A stretch of 64,000 nt of DNA, from the NCBI RefSeq assembly GCF_020386615.1, contig NZ_CP077769.1, positions 1,984,001 to 2,048,000 on the forward strand. The letters are read 5' to 3'. Numbering within the stretch: the stretch's first letter is position 1; every line of letters begins with the position of its first letter. Positions 53,701-62,192 of this stretch are shown here, piece by piece. Below the pieces are notes generated by a model. That model saw only the letters and a program-made list of their open reading frames with translations, was not told the DNA's origin and searched no databases. The translations under genes and the position numbers were made by a program. Source of the DNA: Chitinophaga pendula. Its GTDB lineage: Bacteria > Bacteroidota > Bacteroidia > Chitinophagales > Chitinophagaceae.

Positions 53701-56700
53701 AACAGGTGCAGTCGTTATTACTGGACGCTTATGATCACCAGGAGTTCAGTGATGAAGCGTTGGAAGGGCTATCGGTGGCACCAGGAACCGGTCGTTCCCC
53801 CTTATTTGACTTGCTGTTCTTATATCAGCAGTTTGATCAGGCCCATGGTTTTGCGCTGGAGCTGCCAGATGTGGACGTAACGGCCGTAGACATAGATAAT
53901 GGGAGCAGCCTGACACCCTTACAGTTGGAATGCTGGCCGCGAGGGGAAGAGCTGGAGTTGAAACTGCGTTACAATAGCGACATGTTCGGTGTATTGCAGA
54001 TGGAGAGCCTGCTGGATCACTTCGTCAATTTATGTAGTGGTGTGCTCTCATCTCCGGATGCCTCCCTGTCATTTTATGATCTGCTGGGAGAAGGAGAACG
54101 AGCATTGCTATCCGGTTTTAATGCGACGTCTGTTTCTTATGATACCGGTTATACGGATATCAGTTCATTATTATCGGCTCAATGCTATGAATGGGGAGAT
54201 CGTACTGCTTTGGTGTACGAAGGTGCCTGCTGGAGTTATGCTGAACTGGGGGATCAGGTTACCCGTTTATCGCACCGCCTGCAATCTGATTGCCAGGTAC
54301 GGGTAGGCGCATTGATAGGTCTTTTATCAGACCGGAGCCCGTTACAGATAATTGCAATGTTGGGGATATTAAAGGCCGGTTGTGCCTATGTTCCATTAGA
54401 TGGTAGTTATCCATCCTCCCGTATCGATTATATGATATCAGACAGTGGTCTGACCACGCTGTTGGTTCCTGATGATCAGTATGATCATTACAGCGTTACA
54501 GTTCAGGATCGCTGCCAGGTGTTTGCTATATCGCCCCTTCTTTCTGCTCGGGTGAGAGATGAAGTAATTGTAACACCAGCTATATCGGGTGATATGCTGG
54601 CTTATGTGATGTATACTTCCGGCTCTACCGGTCATCCTAAAGGAGTGATGATCAGTCATGCATCACTACTTGATTATGTCTATACCTTCCGGAATTACTT
54701 TGAGTTACGGCCTGATGATGTAGTAATACAACAATCATCTTTATCTTTTGATACCGCAGTGGAGGAGATCTATCCTGTGTTATCTGTTGGAGGCCGGCTG
54801 GTGTTGTTACGAGGCGGTGGTGCCGATGTCGACGGGCTGAGTGCGGCTATTGAAGAGGAGCAGGTTACCTTATTAAGTACGACGCCGCTGGTGCTGGATG
54901 CATTAAGAGGGTATACATCCCGGTTGGCTAGTCTGCGTATAGCGATCAGTGGCGGCGATCAGTTACAGCGTAGTCATATCTCCCATATGCCTGCTCATGT
55001 GCGGCTTTATAATAGTTATGGACCGACAGAGAGTACGGTATGTGCCAGTTATCATCGTATAGAAGATTTATCAGAAGCAGGTATAATAGGCCGTCCGATA
55101 GCTAATCGCCAGGTATATGTGCTGGATGGAGCGCTTCGGGAGCAACCGGTGGGGATCATTGGAGAGCTTTATCTTGGTGGTAAAGGTCTGAGCCTGGGCT
55201 ATTATGGACGTCCCTCACTGACGGCAGCGCGATTTATAGCGCATCCGGATGGTACAGGTCTTTTATATCGTAGTGGTGATTATGGTCGCTGGCGTGCTGA
55301 TGGTACCTTGGAGTTCACCGGCCGGGCGGATGACCAGTTGAAGATCCATGGCTACCGTGTGGAGCCTGGAGAAGTAGCTTATATGCTGTCTCAATATGAA
55401 GGGATTGCGCAGGTGGAGGTGATAGGTTTACGTTTAGGGGAGGGTAGCCGCCTGGCAGCTTACTATACCTCGTCGGTTCCCTTATCAGCTAGTTCGTTGC
55501 GTAGCTGGTTAAGTCATCGCGTGCCTTCTTATATGGTGCCGACTTATTTTGTGGAGTTACCGCAATTGCCGATGACTGCACATGGTAAGGTCGCGCGGGA
55601 TCTTTTACCAGCACCCGGGGATACGATACTCCAAAGTTATGTAGCCCCGTCGACTGCGACAGAACGGTTGTTATCTGCTATCTGGTCAGAGGTATTGGGA
55701 GTAGCTACGATTAGTGTGACAGATAACTTTTTTGAATTAGGAGGCCAGTCGCTGAAGGCGATGCAGGTGTTAACACGTTTATATCAGCAGCATGGTGTTA
55801 AGCAGGGTTTAGGAGAGATGTTCAGCTATCCGGATCTCCGTTCTCAGGCAGCCGCAGCATCTCAACAGCAGCAGGATATCCATGTGTCTATTCCGCTGGC
55901 TCCATTCCAATCGCATTATCCACTTTCTCCTGCGCAACGCAGATTGTGGATACTGGAGCAAATGCATAGTGGAACCGTGGCACTTAATCTGTCATGGTTA
56001 TGCCAGCTTAATGATCTTAAGGAGGGAAGTTTTGACTATTCCTCCTTCAATAATGCTTTTAAGGAACTGGTTCGCCGCCATGAAAGCCTCCGGACTGTTT
56101 TTCGCCAACAGGATACCGCGGTGGTACAGGTAGTCCTTCCCTTTGAAGAGATTTGTTTTGAAGTAGCATACACAGATCTGTCGAAGTCACCAGACGGCCG
56201 TCAACAGGCAGTGGAGTATGCACATACCCAGAGCCGTCAGCCCTTTGACCTGGAGCAGGGACCGTTGTTACGGGTATCTTTATTGCAGCTGTCAGCTTCG
56301 GAATATGTTTTTATTCTGGTGATCCACCATATTGTCAGCGATGGTTGGTCCATAGAGGTGCTGAGCCGTGAGCTCCGTACGCTATACCATATATACAGGA
56401 ATGGGGGAGCTCTTCCTTCATTGCCCCGGCTACAGTATAAAGATTACCTGCATTGGCGCAGTGACCGCTTCCAGGCGGGTGCCGGTGCGGGATCTGTCGA
56501 TTATTGGCAGCGGCAGCTTTCCGGTCCGCTGCCGGTGTTAGATCTGCCGGTTCTGCATAATGGTGCCGCTGCCACCTGGCTTCGAGGACATATTATTTGC
56601 CGTCGTCTGCCGGCACCTGTATGGAAGGGGCTGAAGCAATTAAGTGAATCGGGTCATCAGACGGTGTTTACAACACTGATGTCCGTAATGGCGTTGCAGC

Positions 56701-59700
56701 TATACCGCTACACCGGGCAGGAAGACCTGGTGATCAGTACAGATACGGCGGGTCGTTATCATCGTGACCTGGAAGATCAGATAGGCTACTATTTGCAGTT
56801 ATTACCTATCCGTATCCGCCTGTCAGGGGGGATGTCGTTTATGGAGCTGCAGCAACAGGTGCAGTCGTTATTACTGGACGCTTATGATCACCAGGAGTTC
56901 AGTGATGAAGCGTTGGAAGGGCTATCGGTGGCACCAGGAACCGGTCGTTCCCCCTTATTTGACTTGCTGTTCTTATATCAGCAGTTTGATCAGGCCCATG
57001 GTTTTGCGCTGGAGCTGCCAGATGTGGACGTAACGGCCGTAGACATAGATAATGGGAGCAGCCTGACACCCTTACAGTTGGAATGTTGGCCGCGAGGGGA
57101 AGAGCTGGAGTTGAAACTGCGTTACAATAGCGACATGTTCGGTGTATTGCAGATGGAGAGCCTGCTGGATCACTTCGTCAATTTATGTAGTGGTGTGCTC
57201 TCATCTCCGGATGCCTCCCTGTCATTTTATGATCTGTTGGGAGAAGGAGAACGAGCATTGCTATCCGGTTTTAATGCGACGTCTGTTTCTTATGATACCG
57301 GTTATACGGATATCAGTTCATTATTATCGGCTCAATGCTATGAATGGGGAGATCGTACTGCTTTGGTGTACGAAGGTGCCTGCTGGAGTTATGCTGAACT
57401 GGGGGATCAGGTTACCCGTTTATCGCACCGCCTGCAATCTGATTGCCAGGTACGGGTAGGCGCATTGATAGGTCTTTTATCAGACCGGAGCCCGTTACAG
57501 ATAATTGCAATGTTGGGAATATTAAAGGCCGGTTGTGCCTATGTTCCATTAGATGGTAGTTATCCATCCTCCCGTATCGATTATATGATATCAGACAGTG
57601 GTCTGACCACGCTGTTGGTTCCTGATGATCAGTATGATCATTACAGCGTTACAGTTCAGGATCGCTGCCAGGTGTTTGCTATATCGCCCCTTCTTTCTGC
57701 TCGGGTGAGAGATGAAGTAATTGTAACACCAGCTATATCGGGTGATATGCTGGCTTATGTGATGTATACTTCCGGCTCTACCGGTCATCCTAAAGGAGTG
57801 ATGATCAGTCATGCATCACTACTTGATTATGTCTATACCTTCCGGAATTACTTTGAGTTACGGCCTGATGATGTAGTAATACAACAATCATCTTTATCTT
57901 TTGATACCGCAGTGGAGGAGATCTATCCTGTGTTATCTGTTGGAGGCCGGCTGGTGTTGTTACGAGGCGGTGGTGCCGATGTCGACGGGCTGAGTGCGGC
58001 TATTGAAGAGGAGCAGGTTACCTTATTAAGTACGACGCCGCTGGTGCTGGATGCATTAAGAGGGTATACATCCCGGTTGGCTAGTCTGCGTATAGCGATC
58101 AGTGGCGGCGATCAGTTACAGCGTAGTCATATCTCCCATATGCCTGCTCATGTGCGGCTTTATAATAGTTATGGACCGACAGAGAGTACGGTATGTGCCA
58201 GTTATCATCGTATAGAAGATTTATCAGAAGCGGGTATAATAGGCCGTCCGATAGCTAATCGCCAGGTATATGTGCTGGATGGAGCGCTTCGGGAGCAACC
58301 GGTGGGGATCATTGGAGAGCTTTATCTTGGTGGTAAAGGTCTGAGCCTGGGCTATTATGGACGTCCCTCACTGACGGCAGCGCGATTTATAGCGCATCCG
58401 GATGGTACAGGTCTTTTATATCGTAGTGGTGATTATGGTCGCTGGCGTGCTGATGGTACCTTGGAGTTCACCGGCCGGGCGGATGACCAGTTGAAGATCC
58501 ATGGCTACCGTGTGGAGCCTGGAGAAGTAGCTTATATGCTGTCTCAATATGAAGGGATTGCGCAGGTGGAGGTGATAGGTTTACGTTTAGGGGAGGGTAG
58601 CCGCCTGGCAGCTTATTATACCTCGTCGGTTCCCTTATCAGCTAGTTCGTTGCGTAGCTGGTTAAGTCATCGCGTGCCTTCTTATATGGTGCCGACTTAT
58701 TTTGTGGAGTTACCGCAATTGCCGATGACTGCACATGGTAAGGTCGCGCGGGATCTTTTACCAGCACCCGGGGATACGATACTCCAAAGTTATGTAGCCC
58801 CGTCGACTGCGACAGAACGGTTGTTATCTGCTATCTGGTCAGAGGTATTGGGAGTAGCTACGATTAGTGTGACAGATAACTTTTTTGAATTAGGAGGCCA
58901 GTCGCTGAAGGCGATGCAGGTGTTAGCACGTTTATATCAGCAGCATGGTGTTAAGCAGGGTTTAGGAGAGATGTTCAGCTATCCGGACCTCCGTTCTCAG
59001 GCAGCCGCAGCATCTCAACAGCAGCGGGATATCCATGTGTCCATTCCGCTGGCTCCATTCCAATCGCATTATCCACTTTCTCCTGCGCAACGCAGATTGT
59101 GGATACTGGAGCAGTTTGAAGGGGCCGGTAATGCATATAACATACTGGTGCATTATAAAATACAGGGGAGCCTGGACCCTCATCTGATGGAAGCGTCCCT
59201 CAATAAGTTAGTCGCAAGACATGAAAGCCTGCGTACTACTTTCGGAGAGATCAATGGAGAGCCTTACCAATGTATAGGAGCACCGGAAGAAAGCAGCGGG
59301 ATTATCAACTATAAAGATTTAAGTGATATAGCCGACCAGGAGGTTGCTCTCTCAAATGGAGTACTACAAGCTATTACATGGACATTTGATATCGGCAAAA
59401 CGCCATTACTGCACGTTTGGTTATGGAAGCTTTCCACAACTACTTACCAATGTTTATTCGCTATTCATCATATAATAGCAGATGAATGGTCTGTAAATGT
59501 ACTGGTCAGAGAATGGCTGTCCACCTACAGTAAGTTAATGGAAGGTCGGGTAGAGCAGCTGCCGCCTTTAACACACCAGTATAAAGATTATGCATATTGG
59601 CAATTGGAGCTCCTCGCGGGAGATGAAATGGCCATACATCGGACATACTGGCTGGAACGCCTTCATGACCTGCCTCCTGTATTGGAATTGCCGTCTGATT

Positions 59701-62192
59701 TTTCAAGGCCAGTCCTTCCGCAGTATAAAGGTAACAGACAGACTTTTGAACTGCCAACGGCAACTACAGCAATACTCATCGACTTACTGAAGAAACAACA
59801 GGTCAGTCTTTTCGCAGGACTCCTCTCCCTTGTACATGCGATCTTATTCCGTTATACCGGTCAGGCAGACCAGATAATCGGAATACCGGTTGCAGGGAGA
59901 GATCATCCGGATACTGAAAATCAGATCGGTTTTTTTGTGAATACATTGGCCTTACGCAGCAGGTTGTCAGGACAGATGAATTTGCTCGAATTGCTGGCCG
60001 AAGTGAATGGTAATTTATTAAATGCCTATGGCCATCAGGCCTATCCTTTTGATCTGCTGGTTCAGGACCTTCAATTACCACGTGATACCGGACATGCTCC
60101 CCTTTTCGATATTATGGTAGTGTTACAGCATGTGTGGCAGCAAGAAACAACGGGACAGCTAACATTTGAAGAATTACCCGTACATGCCGGCGTTAGTAAA
60201 TTCGATCTTACTTTTTTGTTCCGGGAAACAGATAAAGGAATATCATTTACACTCGAGTATAATGATAGCTTATTTGAGTATGGCCGTATAACGAGGCTGG
60301 GGCAGCATATCATAAATCTTACGGAAAGTTTGGTGAATGATCCTTCTAAATCATTGCATACGGCACAATTGCTTTCCGATACAGAAAAAGAGATATTGTT
60401 ATTCGGATTTAATCCGGCAGTTCCTGCATCGACCAGATCTACATTGGTCGAACTGTTCGAAAGGCAAGTAAGATGTTCTCCGGAGCTCCTTGCCTTTAAG
60501 GACGGAAACAAAGAGATAAGTTACCGGGAGCTGAATATTATGTCCAACCGGCTGGCACAGTACATATACACCCAATATGAGGTTAAAAAGGGGGCAGTTA
60601 TTCCATTGTTATGTACGCACAGTGAGTGGCTGCTTGCAGGTATGCTGGCTATTCTAAAATTAGGCGCTTCTTATTTGCCAATTGATCCTTTACTACCAGT
60701 GGAAAGGATCCGTTATATAGCAAAGGATGCGAACGTGAAAATCGCATTGACAGACACGGATATTACGCTGTTCGATGTCGAAATGATATATGTACCGGAC
60801 AATTGGAAGGAGGTAGTGACATATCCGGAAATAGAGATACCGTTGGCTCCCCAAAGTACGGACACTGCGTATGTAATTTATACATCCGGTTCCACAGGAC
60901 ACCCCAAAGGGGTAGTGATCGCTCATGAGAGTATCGTACAATTATGTCAATGGCATAACAAAACGTTTGAGGTGTCGGAAAAGAGTAAAGCCACATTGTA
61001 CGCAGGCATCAGTTTTGACGCTTCAGGATGGGAGATATGGCCCTACCTGCTTTCCGGCGCGTGTCTCATGCCGATACCTGAACATATTAAACTGGATATG
61101 CCATTGCTGGGGCAGTTCATAACAATACAACACATTACACATTGTTTTTTACCAACTGCTGTCTGCAGATTGTTCCTGAATAGTCAAATTCCTGTGAGCA
61201 AAGACCTGGTTCTGCTGACAGGGGGAGAAGAACTGGGCGCTGTTACTACTCCTCCCTGTAAATTATATAATAACTATGGTCCTACTGAGTCAACGGTGGT
61301 GACTACTTCCTGCCGGGTAGTTGATACAGCGGGCAAGCCGGCCGCTATCGGAACGCCAATTACCGGGCGAAGCATCTATATACTGGACGATATGCTCCAA
61401 TTACAACCTATAGGTATTAAGGGAAAGCTCTATATAGGAGGTAGCGGTCTGGCAAAGGGGTACCTGAATCGCCCTGAACTGACCGCGGAAAAGTTTACCG
61501 GTCAGTTGTACGGACAAGATGTTTTGTATAATACAGGAGACCTTGCACGATGGCTGCCGGATGGTAATATCGAATTCCTCGGGCGTGCGGATACACAGGT
61601 CAAAGTAAGAGGATATCGCATAGAACTGTCGGAAATAGAACGGGTACTACTGAAAGAGGAGCATATACAACAGGTCATCGTAACGGCATTAGGAAAGGAT
61701 AACGACAAATATTTAGTTGCATACTATATCTCCCCAATAACACATGACCCGGCAGTGCTTCGTGATAATTTGTCAAAATATTTGCCGGTATATATGTTGC
61801 CTGGCTATTTCATTCAATTAGATAAGCTACCCCTGACGGCAAATGGTAAAATCGATACTGTCCAACTTCCTATGCCTCAAAGAAACATCGTAACGTATAT
61901 TCCGCCACGTACTGAAACCGAGGCAAAACTGGCAGAAATATGGAAGGATATACTAGGTATTGAGCAGGTGGGCATATACGACAATTTCTTTTTGTTAGGT
62001 GGGCATTCACTGAATGCATTAAAAATACTGTCGCGCATTCAACAGGAAATGACTGTTAAAATTGAGTTGAAACATATTTTCCTTAAGCCCGTATTGGCAG
62101 AACTATATGATCAGATCTGCCTGCTGGAATGGGCAAAGGACTTGCAGGATGAAGCAATCAGCAGTACCCATGTCGATAAAATTGTAATATGA
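50781..62192 (+). CDS. Nonribosomal peptide synthetase: acyl-AMP ligase-ACP-(C-A-PCP)x3
   Basis: About 3803 residues (a GTG at 50757 could add eight). Approximate DNA spans: fatty-acyl-AMP-ligase-like domain 50800-52480 (FSSGSTGNPKGVALTHRN; LPLTHDMGLICF); ACP 52500-52735 (GGLNSLKA); C1 52770-54090; A1 54140-55620; PCP1 55640-55860 (LGGQSLKA); C2 55915-57240; A2 57290-58770; PCP2 58790-59010; C3 59068-60390; A3 60430-61890; PCP3 61910-62130 (LGGHSLNA). Pocket residues: A1 and A2 D-T-E-S-I-G-S-V-C-K (near a remembered Lys code), A3 D-A-W-F-L-G-N-V-V-K (a Leu code). C1 and C2 carry HHIVSDG, C3 HHIIADE. No E, MT or TE domains. Likely product segment: acyl-basic-basic-Leu. The stop overlaps the next gene by 4 bp. 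Confidence 0.95.
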   Translation: MQQQTTLITILEQASQRNTGITFISGSGEEKYLSYAALKKEATAALCYFRKLGVNKGDELIIRLERNDLLLKAFWGCLLGGIIPVPVSLGSQEGHKQKLFNIWNKLNHPFIIGEKDWKEDTGILAAGKDHEDVFSFMQSRYINASLLPDQGNAEAEDINPDDIAYIQFSSGSTGNPKGVALTHRNLLANMSDIAERSCTTGIDKALSWLPLTHDMGLICFHLTTLYTGIMQYLMPVNLFIRRPLIWMDKASEHQITQLYAPNFGYQYLLSALNNVGDAPAWKLHNVRIIYNGAEPINKMLCEEFAARMERYGLPGNTMYPGYGLAEACVAVTLPEPGEAVRFVALDRNYLQVGERVRNVVPGNNTQPVYFACVGKAVSNCRIKIGDIHGNILPDEHIGIIWIKGENVTKGYYNDAVVTNEVIDRENWLNTGDLGYLVNNTLVITGRKKNIIIINGQNYYPQDIEYFAQQAEGVRPGTVVACAAKERLNDQQQLIVFVQFKGKAADFRLLMMRIRDKIENAMNLLPDNIVPVKTIPKTTSGKIQHYLLVEAYQQGAFDQQLMEIERLHPITADQGVDECWQKLVIIVADLLNTVPKLIGPDVDLFAGGLNSLKAIKLISRLEREGYHLTPKEVFENTTVGKLHQRLANEVPGQTVAGINVSPDYHHYRLSRGQLRFWLLEQVQPGNAAANIVSVNKIAGKFDYSSFNNAFKELVRRHESLRTVFRQQDTAVVQVVLPFEEICFEVAYTDLSKSPDGRQQAVEYAHTQSRQPFDLEQGPLLRVSLLQLSASEYVFILVIHHIVSDGWSIEVLSRELRTLYHIYRNGGALPSLPRLQYKDYLHWRSDRFQAGAGAGSVDYWQRQLSGPLPVLDLPVLHNGAAATWLRGHIICRRLPAPVWKGLKQLSESGHQTVFTTLMSVMALQLYRYTGQEDLVISTDTAGRYHRDLEDQIGYYLQLLPIRIRLSGGMSFMELQQQVQSLLLDAYDHQEFSDEALEGLSVAPGTGRSPLFDLLFLYQQFDQAHGFALELPDVDVTAVDIDNGSSLTPLQLECWPRGEELELKLRYNSDMFGVLQMESLLDHFVNLCSGVLSSPDASLSFYDLLGEGERALLSGFNATSVSYDTGYTDISSLLSAQCYEWGDRTALVYEGACWSYAELGDQVTRLSHRLQSDCQVRVGALIGLLSDRSPLQIIAMLGILKAGCAYVPLDGSYPSSRIDYMISDSGLTTLLVPDDQYDHYSVTVQDRCQVFAISPLLSARVRDEVIVTPAISGDMLAYVMYTSGSTGHPKGVMISHASLLDYVYTFRNYFELRPDDVVIQQSSLSFDTAVEEIYPVLSVGGRLVLLRGGGADVDGLSAAIEEEQVTLLSTTPLVLDALRGYTSRLASLRIAISGGDQLQRSHISHMPAHVRLYNSYGPTESTVCASYHRIEDLSEAGIIGRPIANRQVYVLDGALREQPVGIIGELYLGGKGLSLGYYGRPSLTAARFIAHPDGTGLLYRSGDYGRWRADGTLEFTGRADDQLKIHGYRVEPGEVAYMLSQYEGIAQVEVIGLRLGEGSRLAAYYTSSVPLSASSLRSWLSHRVPSYMVPTYFVELPQLPMTAHGKVARDLLPAPGDTILQSYVAPSTATERLLSAIWSEVLGVATISVTDNFFELGGQSLKAMQVLTRLYQQHGVKQGLGEMFSYPDLRSQAAAASQQQQDIHVSIPLAPFQSHYPLSPAQRRLWILEQMHSGTVALNLSWLCQLNDLKEGSFDYSSFNNAFKELVRRHESLRTVFRQQDTAVVQVVLPFEEICFEVAYTDLSKSPDGRQQAVEYAHTQSRQPFDLEQGPLLRVSLLQLSASEYVFILVIHHIVSDGWSIEVLSRELRTLYHIYRNGGALPSLPRLQYKDYLHWRSDRFQAGAGAGSVDYWQRQLSGPLPVLDLPVLHNGAAATWLRGHIICRRLPAPVWKGLKQLSESGHQTVFTTLMSVMALQLYRYTGQEDLVISTDTAGRYHRDLEDQIGYYLQLLPIRIRLSGGMSFMELQQQVQSLLLDAYDHQEFSDEALEGLSVAPGTGRSPLFDLLFLYQQFDQAHGFALELPDVDVTAVDIDNGSSLTPLQLECWPRGEELELKLRYNSDMFGVLQMESLLDHFVNLCSGVLSSPDASLSFYDLLGEGERALLSGFNATSVSYDTGYTDISSLLSAQCYEWGDRTALVYEGACWSYAELGDQVTRLSHRLQSDCQVRVGALIGLLSDRSPLQIIAMLGILKAGCAYVPLDGSYPSSRIDYMISDSGLTTLLVPDDQYDHYSVTVQDRCQVFAISPLLSARVRDEVIVTPAISGDMLAYVMYTSGSTGHPKGVMISHASLLDYVYTFRNYFELRPDDVVIQQSSLSFDTAVEEIYPVLSVGGRLVLLRGGGADVDGLSAAIEEEQVTLLSTTPLVLDALRGYTSRLASLRIAISGGDQLQRSHISHMPAHVRLYNSYGPTESTVCASYHRIEDLSEAGIIGRPIANRQVYVLDGALREQPVGIIGELYLGGKGLSLGYYGRPSLTAARFIAHPDGTGLLYRSGDYGRWRADGTLEFTGRADDQLKIHGYRVEPGEVAYMLSQYEGIAQVEVIGLRLGEGSRLAAYYTSSVPLSASSLRSWLSHRVPSYMVPTYFVELPQLPMTAHGKVARDLLPAPGDTILQSYVAPSTATERLLSAIWSEVLGVATISVTDNFFELGGQSLKAMQVLARLYQQHGVKQGLGEMFSYPDLRSQAAAASQQQRDIHVSIPLAPFQSHYPLSPAQRRLWILEQFEGAGNAYNILVHYKIQGSLDPHLMEASLNKLVARHESLRTTFGEINGEPYQCIGAPEESSGIINYKDLSDIADQEVALSNGVLQAITWTFDIGKTPLLHVWLWKLSTTTYQCLFAIHHIIADEWSVNVLVREWLSTYSKLMEGRVEQLPPLTHQYKDYAYWQLELLAGDEMAIHRTYWLERLHDLPPVLELPSDFSRPVLPQYKGNRQTFELPTATTAILIDLLKKQQVSLFAGLLSLVHAILFRYTGQADQIIGIPVAGRDHPDTENQIGFFVNTLALRSRLSGQMNLLELLAEVNGNLLNAYGHQAYPFDLLVQDLQLPRDTGHAPLFDIMVVLQHVWQQETTGQLTFEELPVHAGVSKFDLTFLFRETDKGISFTLEYNDSLFEYGRITRLGQHIINLTESLVNDPSKSLHTAQLLSDTEKEILLFGFNPAVPASTRSTLVELFERQVRCSPELLAFKDGNKEISYRELNIMSNRLAQYIYTQYEVKKGAVIPLLCTHSEWLLAGMLAILKLGASYLPIDPLLPVERIRYIAKDANVKIALTDTDITLFDVEMIYVPDNWKEVVTYPEIEIPLAPQSTDTAYVIYTSGSTGHPKGVVIAHESIVQLCQWHNKTFEVSEKSKATLYAGISFDASGWEIWPYLLSGACLMPIPEHIKLDMPLLGQFITIQHITHCFLPTAVCRLFLNSQIPVSKDLVLLTGGEELGAVTTPPCKLYNNYGPTESTVVTTSCRVVDTAGKPAAIGTPITGRSIYILDDMLQLQPIGIKGKLYIGGSGLAKGYLNRPELTAEKFTGQLYGQDVLYNTGDLARWLPDGNIEFLGRADTQVKVRGYRIELSEIERVLLKEEHIQQVIVTALGKDNDKYLVAYYISPITHDPAVLRDNLSKYLPVYMLPGYFIQLDKLPLTANGKIDTVQLPMPQRNIVTYIPPRTETEAKLAEIWKDILGIEQVGIYDNFFLLGGHSLNALKILSRIQQEMTVKIELKHIFLKPVLAELYDQICLLEWAKDLQDEAISSTHVDKIVI
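52878..55960 (+). repeat. Intragenic tandem duplication, copy A (C-A-PCP module 1)
   Basis: This 3083-bp stretch and the one at 56031-59113 are nearly identical, offset by 3153 bp (1051 codons). It runs from about 35 residues into the C domain, through A and PCP, to the C1 motif of the following C domain. By eye I counted 14 differences, all transitions, two changing an amino acid (Thr/Ala and Gln/Arg near the PCP end). Confidence 0.95.
56031..59113 (+). repeat. Intragenic tandem duplication, copy B (C-A-PCP module 2)
   Basis: Second copy of the module. The 70 bp between the copies (55961-56030) encode the N-terminal lobe start of the module 2 C domain and are unrelated to the matching place in module 1. 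The near-identity extends through synonymous sites, so the duplication or a conversion event is recent. Confidence 0.95.

Noticed and set aside
53989..57459. Identical pairs of short alternative-frame ORFs at 53989/57142 and 54438/57591
   Set aside because: They are shadows repeated only because the underlying synthetase module is duplicated.
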